Part shown: in pieces, positions 37,903 to 48,390 of the stretch | How positions within the stretch are numbered: the stretch's first letter is position 1 | Layout: every line of letters begins with the position of its first letter | Assembly (NCBI GenBank): GCA_009823505.1 | Contig: VZQC01012261.1 | Location: 1,445,437-1,509,436, forward strand | Length of the DNA stretch: 64,000 bases | Source of the DNA: Rhizomys pruinosus | Lineage: Eukaryota; Chordata; Mammalia; Rodentia; Spalacidae | Reading direction: 5' to 3' | The notes under the pieces: generated by a model | Databases searched by the model: none | What the model saw: the letters and a program-made list of their open reading frames with translations, nothing else | What the model was told of the DNA's origin: nothing | Program-made: the position numbers and the translations under genes

Positions 37903-38200
37903 CTTTTTAAAAAAAGAAATAGCTTAAGGGAGAGGCTTATTCCAGCTCATGGTTTGGGGGCATACAGTTCATTATGGTTGGAAAAGCCTGGAGCAGGCAG
38001 TCTAGCAGTGGAAGTATGAGGCTGCATGCTTACGTCTCAGTGGCTCAGTGGACCAGGAAGCAGAGGCGAGTGCTTGTGCTCCACCGGCTTCTGTCTTTGG
38101 TCTCTTTCATTCACTCTGGGCCCACAGCTCATAGGATGGTGCCACCCTTGCTCAAGATAGGTCTTCTCTCCTCAATTAATTAAATAGTACTCTAGAAACC
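37903..38200. repeat. rodent dispersed repeat, family not named
   Basis: Resembles the element at 33312-33665 in its general order (ggcttattccagctcatggt ... ggaagcagaggcgag ... taggtcttctctcctcaatt), but much diverged. Confidence 0.45.
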
Positions 38201-38469
38201 TCCACACATACACCCAGGAGTAGGAGGAAGTCGCTAAAGGAAGCGAGACGCCAGGTCCAGGGAAACAAACGACCCAAGAACAAGGACACCCACGGGGGGG
38301 CTGGGCAACGGGAGAGTGAAGAAGGAATGGCAGCAGCCAGAAGGGGAAAAGGTGGTGGGGGACGCAGAAAAGCGCGAAGTGCGGTGGGGGAATGCCAAAT
38401 AGCAGTGACTTTCAGCGCGAAGATCTGCTGTGCCTCGTAAGATGGAGAATTTAAACCATCTAAATATTT
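38201..38469. other. unidentified purine-rich sequence
   Basis: G/A-rich on the + strand with homopolymers (cacggggggg, ggtggtgggggac). No gene or repeat recognised; possibly low-quality sequence. Confidence 0.4.
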
Positions 38470-39190
38470 AACATTTATTTATTCTTATTTTATTTTTTTA
38501 TGTGATGAGTATACTGTCTTGTACGTCAGTTGGTCGCGCCTGTGTTTTGCAATTTCATGGAGTTCAGAAGAGGGCCATCAGATTTCCCCTGGAACTGGAC
38601 GTTAATTAATAAAATAACTTAAAAAAAAAACGGTTCTAAGCCGGGGTCATGGTGACGCACGGCCTTTGATCCTAGCACTTGGAGGCAGAGGCATGTCGGT
38701 AACTTTGTGAGTTCAAGGCCAGCGCTGGTCTACAGAGTGAGTTTCCAGGACTAGCTGGGGTGCAGGGGAGACCCTGTCTGAAAATACCAAAAAACAAAAA
38801 AAAACCGGTTCTTATGGGCTGGGAGATGGCCTACGTGGTTAAGAGCGCCACCTTTACTGTGCTCTTGCAGAGGACCCGGGTTCGTGTATCCCCAAACCAC
38901 ATGGCCGGCTGAGAATCACGTCCTTAAACCCCGTTTTCCAGGGGAATACCAAACACCCTCTTCTGACCTCTGCAGCATTGCACAACCAGGGTTCCTACCA
39001 AACCTACATGCAGACCGTACATTCATCACATCAAAAATAAATAAATAAAAAAACATTATTTGTCCGTATATTTACTTAAAAAAAAAAAAAAACGGTTTTT
39101 TATCAAACATGTGGGTGCTGGGGATCGAACCTGGTCCTCTGCAAGAGCAGTGGTGTCCTCAACCCACTGAGCCATCTCTTCCAGCCCCTT
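38470..39190. repeat. nested SINE cluster: B1 and B2 inside a B2
   Basis: An antisense B2 is split into 38470-38602 and 39095-39187. Between lie a sense B1 (about 38640-38800) and a sense B2 (about 38818-39055). The host sequence cggttct appears before, between and after the inserts, as expected from target-site duplication. Insertions relative to other copies are very frequent here. Confidence 0.8.
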
Positions 39191-39284
39191 AACCACTTAA
39201 ATCGTAGGATTGTGACTACTCAAAATTCTCTTTTTAAAGCACTGAAATTAAAAACCTAGCTCCAACACTGACGTTCACAGTCTG

Positions 39285-39720
39285 AAGCCAGGTCAAAGTG
39301 TGGTTGACATGCCCTTAATCCCAGCCACTCAGGAGGCAGAGGCAGGCTGATCGCTGAGGCTGTAAAGGTGCCCAGGTTGATGTACATAGTGATCTCCAGG
39401 CCCGCCAGAGATACATTTTCTCCTTTTTTTCCTTTTTAAAATTTTTTTATTATATTTTATTTATTTCTGTATGTTGTATGAATGTACTGTCTGCATTGCA
39501 ATTTGTGCACCCGTTCGTGCAATTGCCGAGGGAGGTCAGAAGCAAGTGTCAGATTCCCCTGGAACTGGATTTTTTTTTTTTTTTTTTTTTTAAAGACTGT
39601 TCTCAGCTGCATGCGGGTGCTGGGGATCGAAACCGGGTCCTCTGCAAGAAGTGTAAGTGCTCTTACCCACTAAGACACCTCTCCACCGTCCCCAAGAGAT
39701 ACATTCTGGTCTCAAGAAAC
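39285..39720. repeat. B1 interrupted by antisense B2
   Basis: Sense B1-like body 39285-39415. Antisense B2 39430-39692 with a T20+ run inside. The B1 end resumes at 39705. The duplicated flank is agagatacatt. Confidence 0.75.
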
Positions 39721-39722
39721 TT

Positions 39723-39880
39723 TGCCAGGCGTGGTAATGTATGCCTTTAATCCTAGCACTTGGGAGGTGGAGGCAGGCAGATCTTTGTGAGTTCAAGGCC
39801 AGCCGGTCTACAGAGGCTAGTTCCAGGGACAGCTGGGGCTACAGGGGAGACCCACATATTAAAAAAAAAAAAAAAAAAAA
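39723..39880 (+). repeat. B1 SINE
   Basis: Sense B1 (gccaggcgtggtaatgtatg) with long A tail (about 39860-39881). Confidence 0.88.
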
Positions 39881-39904
39881 AAGAAAAGAAGAACACCCAA
39901 AGTT

Positions 39905-40285
39905 GGCGGGACAGAGAGCTGGCCTCAGTAGTTAAAGCACTTGCATTGTTGGCACAGTGGCGCACCTTTAATCCCCCTAGCATCGGGAGGCAGAGGCAGG
40001 GCTGCTCTTTGTGGAGTTCAAGCCAGCCTGGTTACGGAGTAGTAGGTTCCAAGACAGCTGGGGGGCTACACGGAGACCCTACCTCAAAAATAAAAAAAAA
40101 AAAAACAGCAATTGGCAGAGGACCAGATTTGGTTCTCAGCACCACATGGCAGATAACAATTATATAGGTAGTGTCGGTAATTCCAGTTCCAAGGGAAACA
40201 GACGGCCTCTTCTGACCTCTGTGGGCACTGCACACAGATTCCATGCACATACATATGTGCACTTACAAAAATGTATCAAAAAAAT
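39905..40285 (+). repeat. B2 interrupted by B1
   Basis: B2-like head (agagctggcctcagtagtta) to about 39947. A sense B1 follows at 39948-40105. The B2 body then resumes (caattggcagaggaccagat) to about 40285. Confidence 0.7.
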
Positions 40286-40296
40286 TGAATTTTTTT

Positions 40297-40443
40297 TTGG
40301 TCTGTTTTTTTGAGACAGGTCTCCCTAAAGCCCAGCTGCCTGGAAACTCACTATGTAGACCAGTTTGGCCTTGAATTTACAGAGCTCCCACCTGCCCTGC
40401 CTCCTGAGTGCTGGGATTAAAGGCTGTTGCCCACCACACCAGC
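40297..40443 (-). repeat. B1 SINE
   Basis: Antisense B1 with several small indels (tttttgagacaggtctccct ... ccaccacaccagct). Confidence 0.85.
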
Positions 40444-40652
40444 TAAAAAAAGGAAACTTAAAAAAGAAAGACTCAGTAATACTTGAGTTGTTGCAATAGT
40501 AGACTCCCCATTTGGTTGTTACAGAAATCCTAAACTGAAATTGATTGGTTGTTGCTGTAATAGTTATATTGCCTGTATTTCTACCTCTAGCAATGGGCTT
40601 TATGTGCTAGATTTCAATATCCTTGCACCTGGGCAAGTGCACAAAGGTTCTT

Positions 40653-41932
40653 TTTATTATTTTTTTTTTATTTTATTTCTTTCTGTATGTTTATTGATGG
40701 ACTATCTGCATGCAAGTCTGTGCACCCGGTCGTGCAACGCCGAGGAGGTCAGAAGTGGGTGTTCGGATTCCCCTGGAACTGGAGTTCTCCTGGTGGTGTG
40801 GTGTGGGTTAGGGGTTTTGGGGTGGTGTGGTTGGGGGGTTTTCGTTCGGTGTTTGTTGTGGTTGTGTGTTGTGTGTGTGGTTGGGTTTTTGGGTGTTTTT
40901 GGGTTTGTTTTTGTTTTTTCGTTTTTGTTTTGTTTTTGTGGTTGGGTTGTTTGGGTGTGTTGTTTGGTTGGGTTTTTGTTTGGTGTGTTTTTTGTGCTTT
41001 TGTTGATGTTTGGTGTTTGTTTTTGGTGGTGTTTTGTTTTTTTGGTTTTGTTTTTTTTTTTTTTTGTTTGTTTGTTTTTTTTTTTGTGAGCTTTTTTTTT
41101 TTTTTTTTTTTTTTTTTCCGTTTTGTTTTGGGTTTGTGTGTGTGCCTTGTTTGTACGTGTGTAGGTCAGAGGACAAACTTGGCTGTTGTTCTTTTTTTTT
41201 TGTGTGTGTTTTTGCGTGTTTGTTTTGGTTTTTTTTGGGTGGTATTTTTGTGGTTTTTGTTTGTGGGTGTGTTGTGTTTGTTGGTGTTTTTCTTGTGTTT
41301 TGTGGGGTTTTTTTTTGTTTGGTTGGCTTTTTGGTGTTTTTGTTTGCTGGTGTTTTTGTTTTTTCTCTGTCGGTGTGTGGTTTTCTTTGTTTTTTTTGGT
41401 TGGTTTTGTGTGTTTGTTGTTGTTGTGTGTGTTTGGTTGTGGCTTGGTTTTGGGTTTTTTCTTTACCAACAAACAACCCAAACAAAACATTTTTTTTTTT
41501 TTTTTTTTTTTTGGCGTGGGGTTGTTGTGTGGGGGTTGTTTGGTGGTGTTTTTTTGGTTCGGTTGTTTTGGGGTGTTTGGTTTTGGTGGGTGTTGGTGGG
41601 GGGGGGGGTGGGGTTGGTTGGGGGTGTGGTGGTGTTTTGTGTGGGTTGTGTGGGGGGGTGGGTGGTGGTGGGGTGTTGGGGGGGTGGGTAGGGGTTTTTT
41701 GGGTTGTTGTTGGTGTGTTGGTGTGTTGTGTGGTGGTGGGGTGTGTTTGGGTGGGGGTGTGTGGTTTGGGGGGGGGGGGTGGTTGTTGGGTGTTTTGGGT
41801 GGTTGGGTGGGGGTGGGTGTGTTTGTTGGGAGTTTCAGACGGTTTCTCAGCCGCCATGGGGCTGGGGATCGATACCGGGTCTCTGTAAGAGCGGTTCGGC
41901 GCTCTTAACCGCTAGGCCATCTCTTCAGCCCA
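40653..41932 (-). repeat. B2 SINE split by a 1-kb G/T tract
   Basis: Antisense B2 3' half at about 40653-40793 and its 5' half at about 41826-41932 (agtttcagacggtttctcag ... ccatctcttcagccc). In intact copies these points are only about two bases apart. Belongs to the 17-bp-duplication subfamily. Confidence 0.85.
40794..41825. other. G/T-only low-complexity tract
   Basis: About 1.03 kb in which the + strand is almost only G and T. Two islands with normal base composition occur at about 41130-41190 (tgtacgtgtgtaggtcagag) and about 41462-41490. The lack of A on one strand removes stop codons and produces long open frames on both strands; none is credible as protein. Includes G runs of 9-10 near 41600 and 41770. 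Confidence 0.85.
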
Positions 41933-41944
41933 ACAAGTCTTTTA

Positions 41945-42110
41945 AAAAGAAGTGGGCGTGGTTTGCTGCTCGCCTTTCCTTCCTAGCCACTTGGGAGGCA
42001 GAGGGCAGGAGTATCTTGTAAGTTCAAGGCCGCCTGGTCTACAGAGTGAGTTCCAGGACAGCTGGGACTACAGCGGGAGACCTGTCTCAACAAGAACCAA
42101 AAAAAAAGCA
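41945..42110 (+). repeat. B1 SINE, indel-rich
   Basis: Sense B1 with disrupted head (gtgggcgtggtttgctgctc) and A-rich tail. Confidence 0.8.
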
Positions 42111-42113
42111 CAT

Positions 42114-42330
42114 GGGGCTGGAGAGATGGCCTAGCGGTTAAGAGCGCAACTGCTCTTGCAGAGGACCCGGGTTCGATCCCCAGCACCCACATGGGGCTGA
42201 ACACCGTCTTTAGACTCCAGTTCCAGGGGAATCCAGACCCTCTTCTAACCTCTGGCATTGGCACACAGGGTGCACAAACTGCATGCAGACAGTACTCATA
42301 CACATAAAAAAAATTAAAATTTTAAAAAAA
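42114..42330 (+). repeat. B2 SINE
   Basis: Sense, no 17-bp duplication, with scattered single-base losses (atggggctgaacaccgtc). Confidence 0.9.
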
Positions 42331-42550
42331 ACAGAAACATGTTTACTTGCACCAAACTGATCAGATTTGAGAGATGATTAATGCCCTTGAAGTGGTTTTT
42401 GTGGGTGTGAAACAAATGGTGAGAATTTGAATGTTCCCTTATTATAGAATTGAAATTACGTCTACTTAATCTATCAAATTATGCTCTAATTTTATATACT
42501 TGTATCTATCAATAAACATTGTGAATAAAATAAAATAAAATGCATATAGT
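42331..42550. other. AT-rich sequence, nothing recognised
   Basis: Ends in an A-rich stretch with AATAAA-like hexamers, possibly the tail of an old retroposed element. Confidence 0.4.
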
Positions 42551-42592
42551 AGAAAGAAAGAAGAAAAGAAAGAAAGAAAGAAAGAAAGAAAC
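42551..42592. repeat. (GAAA)n microsatellite
   Basis: Imperfect to perfect GAAA units. Confidence 0.9.
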
Positions 42593-42604
42593 CAAAAGTC
42601 CCAA

Positions 42605-42753
42605 GTCAAGCCAGCAAGGTGGCCAAATGGGTTATTATGCAAGATGCAAAACTGAAGATATACATTCCATACCCAGAATGCATAGTGGAAAGAGATAACT
42701 GCCTCCTGACAGTTGTCCTCTGATCTGCACATGTGCCAAAGGATGAGCAACGT

Positions 42754-42792
<39 letters not shown>

Positions 42793-42800
42793 ATGCAAAC
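42605..42800 (+). repeat. B3-type SINE with (CA)n tail
   Basis: Head gccagcaaggtggccaaatg, B3-like body, then CA repeat 42755-42792. Confidence 0.75.
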
Positions 42801-42825
42801 ACACAACAATATTTAATAAGATTTT

Positions 42826-43110
42826 GAGACAGCAAGATGGCCCAACGGGTAAAGGTACTTGCTGCCAAGTCTGATGATGTGAACTAGATCCCAGAAACTC
42901 ACATGGTAGTAGAAGAGTGCTGACTTGTGTTGTGCAAGTTGTTTTTACCCTTTTTTTTTTTTTTTTTTTTTGGTCTTTTGAGACAGATTCCCTGGTTAGC
43001 TCCAGCTGTCCTGGAACGCCGATGTAGACCAGGCTGGCCTTGAAGCCTCACAAAGATCCACATCTGCCTCCCGTGTGTCTGGATAAAAGCGTGGCATCAC
43101 CTGCCCGGCT
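42826..43110. repeat. B3 SINE followed by antisense B1
   Basis: Sense B3 head/body 42828-42945 (cagcaagatggcccaacggg), then antisense B1 42952-43110 with poly(T). Confidence 0.75.
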
Positions 43111-43204
43111 TAACCCCTTTTCTTATATGTGGAGAAAGTCCTAGTCTCTGAAACTCCATGAGAAGCAGAGCCTAGCTCCTTGTACTGCAGTTGAAAATGC
43201 CAAC

Positions 43205-43980
43205 TAGGGGCTGGAGAGATGGCTCCGTCAGTTAAGAGCAACGACTGCTCTTGCAGAGTGACCCAGGCGTTCACTTCCCCAGCACCCACATGCGCAGCTA
43301 AGAACCATCTTTAACTCCGTTCCAGGGAATCCGCCGCCCTCTTCTGACCTCCTCGGCATGCAGGGACATTGGTGCACCAACCTCCATGCAGGACAGTAAC
43401 TCATACACATAAAAAAATAATAAAATTTGGGGCTAGAGAGTTGTTCAGTTGGTTTACGTTTTTTTAGCAGTTAGGAGCACCAACTTGCTCTTGCAGAGGA
43501 CCAGGGTTCACATTCCCAGCACCACATGGCGGCTAAGACCTTGTCTGTAACTCCAGTTCCAGGGGAATCCGACACCCCCCACCACCGACCTCTGACCCCC
43601 ACAACATTGCATGACACAGGTGCCACCAACCTACATAACGAAAGTTTACTCATACACATAAACATATAATAAAAATTTAAAAATCTTGGGGGCTAGAGAG
43701 ATGGCCCTAGCAGTTAAGAGTGCTGACCGTCTTGCAGAGGACCCGGGCTCGTCCCCAGCCCCACCCCCCATTTGGGGGGGGGGCCTGAGAACCTATTTTA
43801 ACTTCCAGTTCTAGGGGAAGCCGATGCCCTCTTCTGACTTCTGTGCTTTCTTCTGACCTCCAATGTCATTTTATGACATGGGTGCAAAAACCGACATGCA
43901 GATAGTACATCATACACATCCAAAATAATAACTAATAAAATTAAAAAAAAAAGAAAAATTTTAAAATAAAAAAAAAAGAA
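43205..43980 (+). repeat. three B2 SINEs in tandem
   Basis: Sense B2 copies at about 43205-43425, 43428-43680 and 43689-43980, each with its own head, body and A-rich tail. The middle one has an extra segment in the head (tcagttggtttacgtttttt). Confidence 0.85.
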
Positions 43981-44079
43981 CATGCCAAACTATTCTGTTG
44001 TTTTTGTTGCGTTCTTTTCCCTGGTGCTAGAGATTGTATCTAAGGCCTTGTTTTTTGTTGTTGTTTTATGTTTTTTGTT

Positions 44080-44300
44080 TGAGTCAGGGTCTCCCTTTAG
44101 TCCTAGATAGCCTTGAACTTACAGAGATCAGCCTGCCTCTGCCTTCATAGTGCTGTGATAAAGGAGTGTGCCACCATGCACAGCGTGTGTTTATTTTTTC
44201 TAGGGACAGATTCACTATAGTCGGCTGTAGAATGGAACTAAAGCTGATTAGACCGGGCTGGCCTTCAACATACAGAGATCTCCTGCCCCTGCATCTGCAC
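44080..44300 (-). repeat. B1-type SINEs, decayed
   Basis: Antisense B1 44080-44185 and a second, weaker antisense match 44195-44285 (ctggccttcaacatacagag). Confidence 0.6.
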
Positions 44301-45221
44301 ATGACTGGGAATTAACGGAATGTGAAACACGGCACAGCGACCCTAGGGTTCTTCCGCGTGGTGCTAGGCTTGTTTAATAAGATGTTTACAAAAGTGCTTG
44401 CTGTCCAGGAGGCCGCTGGCCTTCTAGTAGTCGTAAGGTTGATGACTTCACTACCGAATGCATGCCCTGTGGTTCCCACAAAGGTGATGGCCTCATGGGC
44501 AGACCCATGGCCGAGGAGCTGCCGACTTCCGCCAGCCCTGGGGCATGGATGAACAGGTGGCTGGAGGCTGTTAGCCTTCTTGACCATCCAACTGGCCCTG
44601 GAGTTCCTGGCTCCCATGGCTGGACAAGCTGAAAAACTAGCTGCAAGATTAATAGTTCCATGATTGATCTGGCTAAGGAAAATATGTGCATAGTCACAAC
44701 CTGGAGATCAGGTGGCAAAGCTTGTAGGAATTATCTTTTTTTCTTTTTTTTCTTGACATAGATATAGCAACAGATTATTTTTTTTAGAATTAACATATTT
44801 GAGGATTCTCATCTCGAGCATTATGGCGGAAGGCGCTGTACTCTCATGCCCTTAAGTGTTATGTGTCTCTGTGTGCACCACACTCATTTCCTTATACCTC
44901 GGACCCCTGTTGCACTCTATCTTTCCCAATCTCACGAGCTCAGCCTATTAGTTGGACACGCACTTACTCTTGTCCAACCTTGTTTTATTATTTCTACACT
45001 TCGTTCATTTTCATCCAGCTTGGCGTTTGTAACCCATATGGTCTTGCGATGCCGCTTGGCCTGAAATGTTAGGTTCCCACATTGCCCACGCTCAGGCATG
45101 CTAGGATAGGCACAAGCAATCAACCTTATCATTAATTGTCTCAACCCCAGCTACTCACTTTACACTCCTGAGAACCAAGTCCTGGGCAGGTGCATAGGTT
45201 CTTTTAATAAAATTCTCTCGG
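44301..45221. other. unidentified sequence, possible degenerate retrocopy
   Basis: GC-richer block at 44312-44720 with overlapping minus-strand frames of 101 and 110 codons in different registers. That pattern would fit a frameshifted retrocopy, but I recognise no protein. 44760-45220 has no assignable content. Confidence 0.3.
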
Positions 45222-45335
45222 AGGCAGAGGCAGGTGGATTTTTGTGAGTTCAAGGCCAGCCTGGTCTACAGAGTGAGTTCCAGGTCAGCTGGGGCTACAG
45301 GGAGACCCTGTCTCAAAAACACCAAAAATAATAAA
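45222..45335 (+). repeat. B1 SINE, 5'-truncated
   Basis: Sense B1 starting at cggaggcagaggcaggtgga; tail rich in AAAT. Confidence 0.9.
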
Positions 45336-45361
45336 ATAAAATATTTTATTTATTTATTTAT

Positions 45362-45616
45362 TTATTTTGGTGTTTTTGTAGATTCTGAGTCAGGAGGGTT
45401 TGTGATGCAGATCAGACAGCAGAAAAGGCTGTTCCAGTGAGGGGAGAGCCAGTCACGGGCATAACCCCCAGTGTGAAAGAAGCTTGAAGCAGAGGCAGCC
45501 CCAAAGGCCTGGTGCCAAAAGGACTCTCGCTTGGCGTAACTATGGAGATACATGCTCATTGGTGGCTTAACAGCATCATCCATGGCCCAGCTCTTCAGTG
45601 TGTTATTGGCTGGCAC
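45362..45616 (-). other. 84-codon open frame, unidentified
   Basis: Minus-strand frame in non-repetitive sequence. Composition is protein-like (aromatic and Cys residues spread along it), but there is no domain I know and no splice or promoter support. May be part of an unrecognised retrocopy. Confidence 0.2.
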
Positions 45617-46109
45617 CCTAAGCTAAACTTCTGAACATGTTGAGGTTGCCTACGTGCTGCGACAGCCTGGGTTCTTCCCTTCCAGAACCCCTCTTTCTGG
45701 CTCCAGAATCACCTTTGTGATTACTTTGGTCAATGAGAATTCAGGAAACATTACACAAACATTACACAGAAAGCTGCTTATGTAATTGGGCCTGCTCTTG
45801 CTGAGAATGTATCCAGACTAGCCTGCAATATGATGCAAGGACATGAAACTAGGCCAAACTCCTCAAAGCTAGCCCAGCTGAGGCCATGCTACAACAGCCA
45901 ACATCCAGATGTGTGAATGAATGCAGCCAAAATCAACAGAGCTTCCTGGCCAACTGACAGTTCACCCCAGACACTTGAGCCAGTTCAGCTGAGATCAGCT
46001 TACCACACCCAGCCCAGACATGCTCACAGATGTGTGAATTAAAAATCCCGTCATTATATGCCATTGAGGCTGTGGTTGTTCATGTAACATTGTGGGAGAC
46101 TTTTTTATA
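45617..46109. other. intronic sequence, possibly an old interspersed repeat
   Basis: Motifs such as gctgagatcagcttaccaca and cagatgtgtgaattaaa recall an old mammalian repeat, but the family is not identified. Confidence 0.35.
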
Positions 46110-46272
46110 TACTTTTTTTTTTTTTTTGTCTTTTTGAGAGAGGGCCTCCCTTTAGTCTGAGCTGGCCTGGTGCTCACTATGTAGAGCAAGCTGGCCTTGA
46201 ACTCACAGTGATCCACCTGCCTCTGCCTCCCAAGTGCTGGGATTAAAGGTGCATGCCACCACAGCCAGCCTA
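46110..46272 (-). repeat. B1 SINE
   Basis: Antisense B1 with T run at its left end. Confidence 0.88.
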
Positions 46273-46372
46273 AGATGGTTCTTAGCTGCCATGTGAGTGC
46301 TGAGAATCAAACCTGAGTCCTCTGCAAGAGCAGTCAGTGCTCTTAACCCCTGAGCCATCTCTCCAGCCCCAG
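46273..46372 (-). repeat. B2 SINE fragment (5' part)
   Basis: Antisense tRNA-derived head only (cttagctgccatgtgagtgc ... gagccatctctccagcccc). Confidence 0.88.
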
Positions 46373-46424
46373 GGGTTTTTTTTGTTTGTTTGTTTGTTGT
46401 TTGTTTTTTGTGGTTTTTTTTTTT

Positions 46425-48390
46425 TAGTGTGAGTACTTAGAGCTATACATTTCCATCTTAGGACTGCTCTTAAAGTGTCCCAGAGGTTTTGTTATGTTGT
46501 ATTGTCTTTTTCATTTAATTCCAGGAGTGCTTTTGTTTCTAGAATTTCCCCTTTGACCCATTCATTATTCAGGAGTGTGTTGTTTAATCTCCGTGAGTTC
46601 ATGTACTTATTAGGGCTTCTTCTGGTATTGATATTAAGCTTTATTGCATTGTGGTCTGATAGAATGCATGGAAATATTTCAATTTTTTTGTATTTGTTGA
46701 GGTTTGGTCTGTGCCCCAGTATGTGGTTGATTTTGGAGAAAGTTCCAGGCAGTGCTGAACTGAAAGTATATTCTTTGTGCATGGGTGGAATATTCAGTAG
46801 ATGTTTGTTAGGTCCATTTGGTGTATCATATTGTTTAGTTCAGATGTCTCTCTGTTTATTCTTTATCTGGTTGACCACTCTAATGGACACAGTGGGGTAG
46901 TGAAGTCCCCTACTGTTAGCGTGTTGGGATTAATCTATGCCTTAAAGTCTTATAGAATTGTGTTTATGAAGTTTGGTGCACCACAGTTTGGTGTGTATAT
47001 ATTCATGATTGTGATATCTTCTTGGTTAATTGTTACTTTCATAAGAATGAAGTGACCTTCATCTCTTCTATTAGTTTTAGTTTGAAATCTATTTTGTCTG
47101 ATATTAAAACAGCAATTCCTGCTCCTTTCTTAGTGCCATTTGCTTGGAATATTTTTCCCACCCTTTCACCTTAAGATAATGGCTGTTCTTGACAGTAAGA
47201 TGGGTTTCTTGCAGACAAAAAAAAGATGGATTTTGCTTCTTAATCCATTCTACCAGTCTGTGTCTCTTGATTAGAGAGTTCAGTCCATTAATAATAAAGT
47301 TATTATTGAGAGATGTATATTGCTTTTCATCATTTTAGTTTCTGTTTGCATTTTTGTTGTCTATTTCCACAGTTATACCTTCATTATCTACTTTCTGTTG
47401 CCGCTTGGGTATATTTGTTCCTTTCTTTTCCTTTTTGTATTCCTTCAAGTATTCTCTATGATATGGTATGCGGAATTTCTTTTCTGGTTCTATTTGGTGT
47501 TCTATGTGATTCTTGTATTTGTATGAGTATGTCTTTCCTTAATTTGGGGAAATTTTCTTCTACAATCCTGTTGAAGATCTGTTCAATGCCATTATCCTGA
47601 GAACTTTCTCCTTCCTCTATACCTATGATATGTAGGTTTGGTCTTTTCATGGTGTCCCACAGTTCCTGACTATTCCATTCCGGTGTTTTTTAAAAATTTT
47701 CATAGTGTTTGCTTGAGTGGTCCAGTTCTTCCCTGTTATCTTCCAGTCTTGATATTCTATTTTCTACTACATTCATTCTGTTACTGAGGCTTTCTCCCAT
47801 CTTTTCCAGGTGGCTTATTTAGCATTCTACTTCCTTTTACATTTCAGCCTGAATTTTCTTCAGTATTGCCACATCTTTTGTGAATTCATCCTGAAGTTTA
47901 TCATTGACTTCTTTTAGTTTATCCCTATCTTCTTTTAGTTCTTTGTTTGTGAGTTTGTTTGTGTGTTCTTTAAATTCCTTGAATTCTTTGATCATGTTTA
48001 TGATAGTTCTTTTAAGATCTGTGTCCTGGGTTCCATCTATGGATCCTCATTATAAGAGTCTTCTACAGGATTTATAGTATTTAGCAGAGACATTATTTGG
48101 GTTTTTCACATTATTTTTTCAATGTGGTTTTGGCATGTGGATTTGTTTTGTTGTTTGTGATTCCACTTTGAAATTCTAGTGTTTCTTTGTTGAATTGAAG
48201 TCTGACTTTGCTTTTATTCTTCAGGTACCTTAGTTGTCTTCTTATTAGATATGAAAGTCTGCTGGTCTAGGCTTCAGATTCTCACTTTTGATTTTGTACT
48301 GGAAAGACCAGCTAGTTCTCGCCCAGCTAGTCAGGAGCTAGTCCAGAGGACCAAGACAGCCACAGGGCCTTCCGCCAGGCTGCCGTATCT
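46425..48390 (-). mobile_element. LINE-1 5' portion (ORF1 and start of ORF2)
   Basis: Minus-strand L1. The ORF2 endonuclease region occupies 46490-47230 (SAxPGTFSKINHI-type motif). ORF1 follows at about 47456-48050: an RPNLHIIGIEEGE-type frame at 47456-47650, then coiled coil. Probable 5' UTR lies upstream. Frames are broken. It is truncated at its 3' side near 46425, where a B2/B1 pair sits. Confidence 0.88.

Noticed and set aside
40800..41830. Telomere-like words (ttagggg, ttttgggg) in the G/T tract
   Set aside because: They occur singly and not as a regular array; expected by chance in G/T-only sequence.
40687..41908. Longest open frames of the window (up to 349 codons, both strands)
   Set aside because: They lie in the G/T-only tract. 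Without A on one strand and without T and G on the other, stop codons cannot form, so all frames stay open. The translations are low-complexity (Phe/Val/Gly/Trp/Cys or Pro/Thr/Lys/Asn/His) with no domain.
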